A DNA stretch of 64,000 bases from Mesorhizobium sp. (GTDB taxonomy: Bacteria > Pseudomonadota > Alphaproteobacteria > Rhizobiales > Rhizobiaceae): the NCBI GenBank assembly GCA_004020645.1, contig SAQL01000008.1, forward strand, positions 170,475 through 234,474. Direction: 5' to 3'. The position numbers and the translations under genes are program-made. Every line of letters begins with the position of its first letter. The first letter of the stretch is position 1. The notes under the pieces were generated by a model that saw nothing but the letters and a program-made list of their open reading frames with translations, was not told where the DNA came from and ran no database searches. This document shows positions 25,050 through 33,121 of this stretch, piece by piece.

Positions 25050-27332
25050 ATGCGCGTCCGCACTGCCACGAGCGCGCTTCACCCGACCGTTGTCCTGTGG
25101 ATGGCGGTCGGCTTGGTCGGCTATACGCTGCTGCCTTGGTACGGGTTGGACGGCAACTTGTTCACCTTGTCCTGGCTGTTGGACGGCTATCCGCTTGACG
25201 ATGACGTCGCGCCGGCGCTTTTCCTTGTGCTGCAAGGCGAGAAATTCTGGCTCGCACCCCTCGGCCCGCTGCTTCTCGCACCGCTCCTGCTGTGGGGGCG
25301 CCGGAAGTCCGATCCTTTCTTTGGGAATTTGCTAATCGTCGTCGGCGCGACCGGCGTCGCCTACTTCTTGCTTCAAGGTTTCGGCATTGGTCTGCGTGGT
25401 TTCCAATGGCAATGGCTGACCTCGCTCTTTGGCGAGCTTGACGACCGGCAGTTCGGCATGGGCTGGGGAGCACTGCTGGTAGGCGGCGCGTTCCTGTTCC
25501 TGTTCACCCTCGGGCTTGCGGCGCGCGGCGCGGTGGCCGGCGACGAATTCGTCGTCGGCTCGATCGGCTTCGTCGTCGCTGTGGTCACCATCTTCATCTT
25601 CATGCCGATCGGCCAGATGCTGGGGAGCGCGCTGCTCACACAAGAGGGCGACTATTCGCTTCCGATCTTTCTCGCGAAACTCTCCAGCGACCGGCTCTGG
25701 AGTCTCGGCTGCCTCTTCGGCGGCCCGCGCTGCGGCGTCGCCTGGAATTCGCTGTTTCTCGCCATCCTCGTCGGCGTGATGACCACCGCACTCGGCCTGG
25801 TCTTTGCCCTGGTGGTGACGCGTACCGGCTTTCGCTACGGCGCGCTGTTGCGCGCGCTGACCGTGCTGCCGATCATCACACCACCCTTCGTCATCGGCCT
25901 CGCCATCATTCTTCTGTTCGGCCTCTCGGGCGCCATCAACCTGGGTTTCGCCGAGCTAATCGGCGTCCAACCAACGCGATGGGTCTATGGCCTGCCTGGC
26001 CTGCTGATCGCACAGGTGCTCGCTTTCACGCCGATCGCTTTTCTGGTGATGATCGGTGTGGTCGAGGGGGTCAGCCCGTCCATGGAGGAGGCCGCCCAGA
26101 CCTTACGCGCCAATCGCTGGCAGACCTTCATCACCGTCTCTCTGCCTTTGATGCGGCCGGGTCTGGCCAACGCCTTTCTGCTCAGCTTTATCGAGAGCAT
26201 GGCTGACTTCGGCAATCCGCTGGTGCTCAGCGGCAATTTCGACGTGCTGTCCACCGAGATCTTCTTCGCCATCGTCGGCGCACAATACGACCAGGCGCAG
26301 GCGGCGATCCTCGCCCTCGTACTCCTGTTCTTTACGCTCGGGGCTTTCTACGCCCAGCGATTCTGGCTCGGCAAAAAGTCGTACACGACCGTCTCCGGCA
26401 AAGGCGACGCCGGCGTCCACCCGCATCTGCCGGCAACATTCCGCAACCTCGTCTTTGCGGTGGCCGCCGTCTGGACGCTTTTTACCTTGCTGATTTATGT
26501 GACGATCTTCTACGGCAGCTTCGTCAAGCTGTGGGGCGTCGATTTCTCTCTGACCTTTGAACACTACGTGAAGGCATTCTCCATCGGGTGGAACGAGTTT
26601 GGCATCCATTGGCGCGGCTCGGCCTGGAGTTCGTTCTGGACCACCATGGAAATAGCGTTGATTTCAGCGCCGCTGACCGCGGCCATCGGACTCTTGACCG
26701 CCTATTTGCTGGTCCGCCAGAATTTTGCCGGCAAGGACACCTTCGAATTTGCAACGATGCTGTCCTTCGCCATTCCCGGCACTGTGATCGGCGTGTCCTA
26801 TGTGATCGCATTCAACGTACCGCCGATCGAGCTCACCGGCACCGGCATCATCCTGGTGCTCTCCTTCATCTTCCGCAACATGCCGGTCGGGGTCCGTGCC
26901 GGTGTCGCATCGATGTCGCAGATCGACCGCAGCCTTGACGAGTCGTCCCTCACTCTCGGGGCTAACTCCTGGCAAACCTTCCGCAAGGTGGTGCTGCCGC
27001 TGCTGCGGCCGGCCATCCTCGCGGCGCTGGTTTATTCCTTCGTTCGCGCCATGACCGCCATCAGCGCCATTATCTTTTTAGTCAGCGCCCAGTACGACAT
27101 GTCGACCAGCTACATCGTCGGCCGCGTCGAGAATAACGAATACGGCATCGCCATCGCTTATTCCGCAGTCCTGATCGGCGTGATGCTGGCGGTTATCGGC
27201 CTGATGCAGCTTGCGGTTGGCAGCCGCATGATTGGCAGGCGTGGTCTCGACGGCGATCTGGCTCAGTCGCGCACCAATGTCAGCCAGGCGGTCGTGACGC
27301 GTCCACAGCCGGCGATCTCGGGAGGCGGATGA
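25050..27332 (+). CDS. Double-domain ABC permease (AfuB/FbpB-like)
   Basis: 760 residues from ATG 25050, two bases after the upstream stop. An N-terminal region of four to five helices (to about 225) precedes two fused permease domains. Each has the EAA loop that contacts the ATPase: EEAAQTLRANRWQTFITVSL and DESSLTLGANSWQTFRKVVL. Total about 16 membrane helices in the inner membrane. The family transports ferric iron or phosphorylated small molecules. Confidence 0.9.
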   Translation: MRVRTATSALHPTVVLWMAVGLVGYTLLPWYGLDGNLFTLSWLLDGYPLDDDVAPALFLVLQGEKFWLAPLGPLLLAPLLLWGRRKSDPFFGNLLIVVGATGVAYFLLQGFGIGLRGFQWQWLTSLFGELDDRQFGMGWGALLVGGAFLFLFTLGLAARGAVAGDEFVVGSIGFVVAVVTIFIFMPIGQMLGSALLTQEGDYSLPIFLAKLSSDRLWSLGCLFGGPRCGVAWNSLFLAILVGVMTTALGLVFALVVTRTGFRYGALLRALTVLPIITPPFVIGLAIILLFGLSGAINLGFAELIGVQPTRWVYGLPGLLIAQVLAFTPIAFLVMIGVVEGVSPSMEEAAQTLRANRWQTFITVSLPLMRPGLANAFLLSFIESMADFGNPLVLSGNFDVLSTEIFFAIVGAQYDQAQAAILALVLLFFTLGAFYAQRFWLGKKSYTTVSGKGDAGVHPHLPATFRNLVFAVAAVWTLFTLLIYVTIFYGSFVKLWGVDFSLTFEHYVKAFSIGWNEFGIHWRGSAWSSFWTTMEIALISAPLTAAIGLLTAYLLVRQNFAGKDTFEFATMLSFAIPGTVIGVSYVIAFNVPPIELTGTGIILVLSFIFRNMPVGVRAGVASMSQIDRSLDESSLTLGANSWQTFRKVVLPLLRPAILAALVYSFVRAMTAISAIIFLVSAQYDMSTSYIVGRVENNEYGIAIAYSAVLIGVMLAVIGLMQLAVGSRMIGRRGLDGDLAQSRTNVSQAVVTRPQPAISGGG

Positions 27333-28408
27333 TGGCCGAAATTCGCAGCAATGCCGCCTCAGTCGAGTTCAGGAATGTCACCAAGATCTACGGCAGGAGC
27401 AAGGCGCCCGCCGTCAACGACGTCTCGCTGTTCATCGAGGCCGGGAAGCTGGTCACCCTGCTTGGACCGTCGGGCTGCGGCAAGACGACAACCTTGCGCA
27501 TGATCGCCGGACTGGAAATGGTGACGAGCGGCCAGATCCTGATCGGAGGCGCCGACGTCACCCGGTTGCCGGCTACTGATCGTGATGTCTCCATGGTGTT
27601 TCAATCCTACGCGCTTTTCCCGCACATGACCGTGACCCAAAACGTCGAATACGGCCTGGGCTTTTCCGGCTTCGGGAAGAAGGAGACGACCGAGAGGGCC
27701 AGAGCAGGGCTTGAGCTGGTCGGACTGTGCAATTTCGGCGACCGCCTGCCGAGCCAGCTTTCTGGCGGACAGCAGCAACGTGTCGCGGTGGCGCGGGCGC
27801 TGGTTCTGGAGCCGCAGGTGCTGCTCTTCGACGAGCCTTTGTCGAACCTGGATGCCAAGCTGCGCCGGCGCGTGCGCGAGGAAATCCGCGAGATCCAGCA
27901 GAAGCTCGGCCTTACGGTCGTCTATGTCACCCACGACCAGGAGGAAGCGCTCGCCGTCTCCGATCGCATCATTGTCATGAACAATGCGGTGATTGCTCAA
28001 GACGGCACGCCACGCGAGCTCTACGAGCAGCCCGCAAATGCTTTCGTGGCCGACTTCATCGGCGAAGCCAACATGTTCCAATGCGAGGTGGTGTCGGTCG
28101 AAGGCGACGGCGCCACAGTGCATCTGGGATCCGCCGTGCTGAAGCTGCCGGCTCGCGGCCGCAAACCAGGGCCAGCCAAGCTGGCGGTGCGACCGGGCCG
28201 CCTGGAGATTGGCGAACCGGATAGACCCGGCACTTTGCCCGGCACGCTTGAAAAAGTGACCTATGTCGGCAGCCATCTCGAATTCGTAGTCGCCACGGAA
28301 TTCGGCGAAGTCTTCGTGATCTCGCCGGATGTCGATACGGCGTTTCGAGCGGGGCAGCCGGTGAGCATCGGCTTTCCCGAACGCGGACCCGTGCTGATCA
28401 CAGACTGA
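27332..28408 (+). CDS. ABC transporter ATPase (AfuC/FbpC/PotA type)
   Basis: 358 residues. ATG 27332 is preferred over ATG 27329 because GGAGG at 27321 is better placed. Walker A GPSGCGKTT, Q loop VFQSYALFPHM, signature LSGGQQQRVAVARAL, Walker B VLLFDEPLSNLD and switch His VYVTHDQEEAL are all intact. A C-terminal TOBE-like domain (about 240-358) follows. It energises the permease encoded upstream. Its 3' end overlaps the convergent phosphatase gene by 11 bp. Confidence 0.93.
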   Translation: MAEIRSNAASVEFRNVTKIYGRSKAPAVNDVSLFIEAGKLVTLLGPSGCGKTTTLRMIAGLEMVTSGQILIGGADVTRLPATDRDVSMVFQSYALFPHMTVTQNVEYGLGFSGFGKKETTERARAGLELVGLCNFGDRLPSQLSGGQQQRVAVARALVLEPQVLLFDEPLSNLDAKLRRRVREEIREIQQKLGLTVVYVTHDQEEALAVSDRIIVMNNAVIAQDGTPRELYEQPANAFVADFIGEANMFQCEVVSVEGDGATVHLGSAVLKLPARGRKPGPAKLAVRPGRLEIGEPDRPGTLPGTLEKVTYVGSHLEFVVATEFGEVFVISPDVDTAFRAGQPVSIGFPERGPVLITD

Positions 28409-29192
28409 ACGCCTCTTTGCAAAGCGCGTGAACCTTGTCGAACACGCCCTTACCGCCCGCGATGACCAGTGTTCCTTCTTCCAGGACCGTTTTCGGATCG
28501 GGAGGGATGACCAATCCGCCGGCCTCTTCGACCAGAAGCATGCCGGCGAGGCAGTCCCAAGCGTTCATATGCTCCTCGACATAGGCGAGCAGCCTGCCCG
28601 ACGCGACGTAGGCAAGCATAAGCGCACCAGATGCATTGCGGAAAAAGACGCCGCCCTCCTGAAGCAGCAGATCGATCAGTTTGGCGACGGCACGAGCTTC
28701 ACGACGATTGGAGAAGCCGGTTCCGACCGAGCCTTGCGTCAGACTGGTCGTCGGGCTTGTCTTGATGGGCCGGTCGTTGAGGAAAGCTCCGCCGCCGCGT
28801 CGTCCATAAAAAGTCTCGCCGGTAGACGGTTCATGGATGACGCCCACGACCGTCACACCCTCCTTGACGCAGGCGATGACGACCGTCCAGGCTGGGATGC
28901 CGCGCAGGAAGTTGGCAGTGCCGTCGATCGGATCTATCACCCAAGTGTAACCCGATCCGCCCGCGAGTGCGGCGTGTTCCTCTCCGATAACGCCGTCTTC
29001 AGGATATTGCGCCGCAAGCTCCTGCCGGATGAACGTCTCGACGTTCCGGTCGGCCTCGGAGACCAGATCCTGATGACCCTTGCTCTCGATTGTGAGTGTC
29101 TCCAGTTGCCGGAAATATTGCAGGCCGAGCTCGCCGCCGCGCCGCGCCAACGCAGTCGCAAACAGCATCCGATCGTTATTGTCACCGGCCAT
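28398..29192 (-). CDS. Inositol monophosphatase family protein
   Basis: 264 residues from ATG 29192 (MAGDNNDRMLFATALA). The three metal-binding signatures of the family are present: GEEHA, WVIDPIDGTANFLRGIPAW and the C-terminal AWDCLAGMLLVEEAGG. Mg-dependent removal of phosphate from inositol phosphates or other small phosphates. Convergent with, and overlapping, the ATPase gene of a transporter that may import phosphorylated sugars; a joint function is attractive but unproven because the genes are on opposite strands. Confidence 0.9.
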   Translation of the reverse strand: MAGDNNDRMLFATALARRGGELGLQYFRQLETLTIESKGHQDLVSEADRNVETFIRQELAAQYPEDGVIGEEHAALAGGSGYTWVIDPIDGTANFLRGIPAWTVVIACVKEGVTVVGVIHEPSTGETFYGRRGGGAFLNDRPIKTSPTTSLTQGSVGTGFSNRREARAVAKLIDLLLQEGGVFFRNASGALMLAYVASGRLLAYVEEHMNAWDCLAGMLLVEEAGGLVIPPDPKTVLEEGTLVIAGGKGVFDKVHALCKEAFSL

Positions 29193-29399
29193 GGCACTCG
29201 CTCTGTGTTTGATGCACCTGTTGGTCAAAGCAGCTGCGATCGCCTTACGCTTATCAGGATCATGTCATTCACGTAGTCAATTCTGTCATTGTTTCTGCTT
29301 CCATTCGTTTCGTTAGCTGTCTGTTTGTAATCATGGCCATTTTTTGCCGGGAAAGGTTGAGATTACCGGTCGGCGATCGGCTGCCACTCGTGGATGATC

Positions 29400-29567
29400 A
29401 CGGCGATGTGCGCGGATCGAGAAGATCCATGGCCGCAACTGGGTCGAAATCGTCGGTGCAGCGCGCAAATTCTCCGAATCCATGATCTACGGCCGCTATG
29501 TGGACGACGTGCTTGACGGCGTCGGCCATTTCCACTGCTCGGAGGAGTTCTGCCGCGTCCACTGGTT
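29400..29567 (+). pseudogene. Internal fragment of a DUF6492-like gene (copy 3)
   Basis: Encodes IEKIHGRNWVEIVGAARKFS then ESMIYGRYVDDVLDGVGHFH and EEFCRVHW, matching about 54 residues of the intact gene at 17903-18826. A 2-bp deletion precedes GGATCGAG. It shares CTCGGAGGAG with copy 2 where the intact gene has GCGCGGAGGAG, so copies 2 and 3 came from one common paralogue. Both ends stop abruptly, and no start signal is present. Confidence 0.75.
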
Positions 29568-29726
29568 CGTGTCGACATGGCTTGCGATCTCCGACTCAGG
29601 CGGAACCCATGATTCACAACCGACCCCAAGGAACGCTGTTGCCGCCACATCTAGCCGTCTTATCGGTATCGGCGAAGCCGCTGATCTGTGCTAAGCCGCC
29701 GCCCGAATAGCCAAAGGAGTACACCA

Positions 29727-29960
29727 GTGAGCGAGCCGACCGTGGCCGAGGCGACCGACAGCATCTATGCATCGCTCCAGGCGAACAATGCCGACATCGA
29801 CGCACATATCGCGGCGCTCAAAGCAGCGCTGACGCGAGAGGGGATAGAACAAGCGGTGTTCGATCCGACCAGGCTGGCGCAGAACAACCGTTCGGGCCGC
29901 AAGCTGATGCAGGCTTATTTTCGGCAGCGCGGCGTGAGCGTGAGGTTTTCGGCCTCGTAG
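29727..29960 (+). CDS. Conserved hypothetical protein
   Basis: 77 residues from GTG 29727, preceded by AAAGGAGT; the frame is open upstream from 29688 but the ribosome binding site settles the start. Helical and acidic N-terminus (ATDSIYASLQANNADIDAHI) with a basic C-terminus (SGRKLMQAYFRQRGVSVRF). No signal peptide or membrane segment. Not recognised. Confidence 0.55.
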   Translation: MSEPTVAEATDSIYASLQANNADIDAHIAALKAALTREGIEQAVFDPTRLAQNNRSGRKLMQAYFRQRGVSVRFSAS

Positions 29961-30184
29961 GGGCGCACGCTGAGGCGCCACGACCTGCCGGCAATCATTG
30001 TGATCCAAGATCCCGCGGGGAGTTCAGGCAAGTCCGCTTTTGGCTTCTGTGGGCCGACATGCGGCTTCCGGCCCGCCGACGTCAAGTACCTTGGAAATCG
30101 GCCGACAAATGGTCAATTCAATCACCTGCTCCGGCTGCCGAGTACATCAGCGACCGCCGCTTCTGGCCTTCGGATTTGACCGGC

Positions 30185-31243
30185 TCAATCGCATGAATCT
30201 GCCGCCTTGAGCGCTTCGGCGCGGCCAGATTTGTCCAACGCTCCTAGCCGTCGAACCGATGCGAAGAATCGTGGATAGTCGCCCGAACACAAATCGAACA
30301 AGCGGAGAAACGTCGCCACCCGATCGCCGTAGATGGAAGTCGCGGCAAGCTTCGCGTTGTTGATCGGAGAATCGAACCAGACATCATATCCCCGGTATCC
30401 ACGCCAGCGACTGTCGCGCATCTCTCGGTAGCGCATCCGCAGCCGTTCGATCGCGGCTGTCTTTGCGGCCCGCTTCTGCTCAGAGGTAGCGCTGTCGTCA
30501 TAGACGTGCCTTAGCTGGTCTCGGGTCCGCGACACCAGCGCAAGAAATTGAGCTCTACGCCTCCGGTCGGCTTCGTAACGGCGCAAACCGGCAGTATCCC
30601 CATTCGCGCGCAGCCATTTTCTTACACCGGTTGTTTCGACAGCGGCAGCGAATGCTTCGTTGAACGCGGAATCGTCCTGTACGTAGACGCGCTGGTGGGC
30701 CAGCTCATGGAACACCAGCCCTGCAAGACCCGCTTCATCTTGGCTGAGCATGGTGCTTAGCAGCGGGTCACTTGACCAACCGAGCGTGGAATATGCAGTG
30801 ATGCCCGTCACATAGACGTCCAGGCCCTGTCTCTGAAGTTCGACAGCGGTTTCAATCGCAGACCTTTTGGAGAAGTATCCTCGATACGGAACGCATCCGA
30901 ACACCGGAAAGCACCATGTTCGTGGCGTCAGCGAGAATTCCGGCGCTGCGAAGATGGCCCATGTCACCGCGTCCCGACCAACGTCAACATAGCTGCGGTA
31001 GCTATTGTTGTCCGGCAGCGCCAGTTCATCTATCGCAAACTGTCGGATGGCGCTCGCCGATGCCATTCGAGCGCGCAATGTCCCAGGGGTCGACGGATCG
31101 TCGATCAGCTCTCCGACATCCTGGCGCGCCGCCATGATCTCCACGTGACCCTTCAAGGATTGTGCGTAGTAGGAAATGCTGGTGCAACCTGCCACGCCGG
31201 ACACCACAATCATCGCCGCAACCGAACGAAAAAAAGCATGCAT
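30185..31243 (-). CDS. Putative aminopeptidase lipoprotein (PF10023 family)
   Basis: 352 residues from ATG 31243 (MHAFFRSVAAMIVVSGVAGC). VSGVAGC is a lipobox, so the mature protein starts at Cys20 and is probably membrane-anchored in the periplasm. The zinc-binding HELAH motif (LVFHELAHQRVYVQDDSAFN) with a downstream NEAFA Glu is characteristic, together with YYAQSLKGHVEIM and TAYSTLGWSSDPLLSTML. Usual family length. Single gene. Confidence 0.88.
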   Translation of the reverse strand: MHAFFRSVAAMIVVSGVAGCTSISYYAQSLKGHVEIMAARQDVGELIDDPSTPGTLRARMASASAIRQFAIDELALPDNNSYRSYVDVGRDAVTWAIFAAPEFSLTPRTWCFPVFGCVPYRGYFSKRSAIETAVELQRQGLDVYVTGITAYSTLGWSSDPLLSTMLSQDEAGLAGLVFHELAHQRVYVQDDSAFNEAFAAAVETTGVRKWLRANGDTAGLRRYEADRRRRAQFLALVSRTRDQLRHVYDDSATSEQKRAAKTAAIERLRMRYREMRDSRWRGYRGYDVWFDSPINNAKLAATSIYGDRVATFLRLFDLCSGDYPRFFASVRRLGALDKSGRAEALKAADSCD

Positions 31244-31517
31244 CACGGTTTGCCCACGGCATTGCTCACACGTTCGGATAGGGCAAATGTCGCAACTACG
31301 CCCGGTCCCAAACAGTCGCGCCAATTTGGTTAAGGTCCTGAATGGGGTTTAGGTTAGACGTTCGTCCTCGGCAAGATTGTCACAATTTGGTCACTCGCCG
31401 CCAAATTGCCGAATGTCCGGATACGGCGGACTGAAGCAACGCAGCATTTTCCACTTTGAGGCGAAGTAATTCTCAACTATGGTCCGCCAGGCTTTTGGCA
31501 TGGGGGGGATATTGCCG

Positions 31518-32177
31518 ATGGTTTTATCACGCAGGGGTGTCGTGCTCGGCGGCCTGGCGCTGGTCGCGGTGGGTGCAACCAGCAATATTGCTCAAGCCGC
31601 GGCGGCAAAATCCTTTTTCGCCGGTACCGCCAGCGACAACAATTTTGTCTATCGCAAGACCAACTTCGCCAAGATCGACAAGAGATGGCATCGCCAGATC
31701 GTCAAGTATTTCAGCAGCGAGCCGGTCGGCACCGTCGTGGTCGATACCCGCCACCACTTCCTCTACGTCATCATGGAAAACAAGACCGCCATCCGCTACG
31801 GCGTCGGCGTCGGCAAGGACGGCTTCAAATGGTACGGCCGCGCGACGATCGACCGCCGCGCGCTGTGGCCGCAATGGGTCCCGCCCCCCGAAATGCGTAA
31901 GCGCAGGCCGGACTTACCGCACATGGTCGCAGGCGGCGCGTCCAACAATCCGCTCGGGCCGCGCGCGCTCTATCTGCACCGCAACGGCGCCGACACCGGC
32001 TACCGCCTGCATGGCACGCTGGAGCCATGGAGCATCGGCACCGACGCTTCCAGCGGCTGCATCCGCATGTTCCCGGAAGACATCATCGACCTCTACCAGC
32101 GCTGCCCGATCGGCACCGCGGTGCAGGTCCTGCCGCACATCGCCGACCAGGCGCCCGCTTCCACCACTGTCGAATGA
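31518..32177 (+). CDS. L,D-transpeptidase (YkuD family)
   Basis: 219 residues from ATG 31518, with GGGGGGGA at correct distance; an in-frame ATG at 31500 is less likely. Twin-Arg-like N-terminus (MVLSRRGVVLGGLALVAVGA) indicates export. YkuD domain: VVVDTRHHFLYVIMENKTA, GRATIDRR, LYLHRNGADTGYRLHGT and the catalytic SSGCIRMF with nucleophile Cys and His-Gly upstream. It makes 3-3 peptidoglycan cross-links or attaches proteins to peptidoglycan. Followed after 10 bp by an OmpA-type lipoprotein gene. Confidence 0.92.
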   Translation: MVLSRRGVVLGGLALVAVGATSNIAQAAAAKSFFAGTASDNNFVYRKTNFAKIDKRWHRQIVKYFSSEPVGTVVVDTRHHFLYVIMENKTAIRYGVGVGKDGFKWYGRATIDRRALWPQWVPPPEMRKRRPDLPHMVAGGASNNPLGPRALYLHRNGADTGYRLHGTLEPWSIGTDASSGCIRMFPEDIIDLYQRCPIGTAVQVLPHIADQAPASTTVE

Positions 32178-32187
32178 TTGGCGCCTC

Positions 32188-32700
32188 ATGAACCGCATGA
32201 TTGAAAACACGCGCCGGCTGCTCGCCGCCGGCCTGCTGGTGCTGGCCGCATCCTGCTCGACCAGCAACACGCTGGCCCCTTCCACGCCCGACGTCACTAA
32301 CACCGAGGTTGCCGGCTTCCAGAACGTGCAGCCGGGCAGCGAGGAGGATTTTATCCTCAATGTCGGCCGCCGCACCTATTTCACGCAAGGTTCGGCCGCG
32401 CTCGATTCTGTCGCCAAGGCCACCCTCGACACCCAGATCGCCTGGTTAGCAAAGCATCCGCGCTGGCTGCTCAAGCTGCAGGGTTTCGCCGACGATCCCG
32501 GCGCAAGTGAAACGGCGCTGTCGCAGCAGCGCGCCGATGCGGTGATGGACTACCTCGCCGCCGGCGGCATAGACCGCAACCGCATGTGGGCCAAGGGCTA
32601 CGGCAAGGACAGGCTCGTCCGCGACTGCCCCGACACCGCCTGCAGGTCGCAGAACCGCCGCGTTGTGTCTAATTTGCGCGATGAGAGGGACGAGTCGTAG
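32188..32700 (+). CDS. OmpA-family peptidoglycan-binding lipoprotein (Pal-like)
   Basis: 170 residues from ATG 32188. Signal peptide with lipobox LAASC. The OmpA C-terminal domain spans about residues 55-165: TYFTQGSAALDSVAKATLD, LKLQGFADDPGASETALSQQ, RADAVMDYLAAGGI and GKDRLVRDCPD. The usual final NRRV is present (QNRRVVSNL). It would tie the outer membrane to peptidoglycan, consistent with the adjacent L,D-transpeptidase in the same operon. It is shorter than canonical Pal and is not in a tol-pal cluster. Confidence 0.88.
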   Translation: MNRMIENTRRLLAAGLLVLAASCSTSNTLAPSTPDVTNTEVAGFQNVQPGSEEDFILNVGRRTYFTQGSAALDSVAKATLDTQIAWLAKHPRWLLKLQGFADDPGASETALSQQRADAVMDYLAAGGIDRNRMWAKGYGKDRLVRDCPDTACRSQNRRVVSNLRDERDES

Positions 32701-33121
32701 GCCGCTGCTGTTCTGCTTGTGACCCGAAGCAGAGTCTCACACGAGCGTAGTTCTTCGCTTTTTGAAGGTCCGCAATCTTGCCGGGAAGGCCAAGGCGGTG
32801 GGTGTACCGGCTGCAACGTCCGTTTTCAGGAGTACGATTGCCTACACGGACGACCGGGATAGGTCGGAAGCTGCTGTTGGACCTCCGGCCGCAATGCGCC
32901 CCAATCCGGTCATTCGAGATTTTCAGCGTCGATCCTGAAAGCGGCCGTTCGTTACCTGCGTTGGAAAGCCTGCTAATGGTGGAAAGCGGAATGGCAGCTA
33001 TTGATCGACACTGAAAAACGATCCGGACATTCATCGCGACACCCCGAACGGGCCAGCCCATCATCTATCCTGTCGCCGGACGTAGCTCTGTCCCCGAAGA
33101 TTCTTCTTCCCGTTTCGGCGA
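32701..33121. other. Gene-free stretch with diffuse repeats
   Basis: Frames here are long but arginine- and serine-rich and lack ribosome binding sites. Three loosely repeated blocks occur: CGGAAGCTGCTGTTGGAC, CTGAAAGCGGCCGTTCG and GTGGAAAGCGGAATGGCAGC (about 32867-32995). Such degenerate AAGC-G-GTT blocks are a common non-coding sequence in rhizobia (recalled). No gene called. Confidence 0.4.

Noticed and set aside
27359..28276. 305-codon minus-strand frame
   Set aside because: Antisense to the ABC ATPase, which carries all nucleotide-binding motifs.
32669..33064. 131-codon minus-strand frame
   Set aside because: Ser/Arg-rich, no ribosome binding site, and it covers diffuse non-coding repeats.
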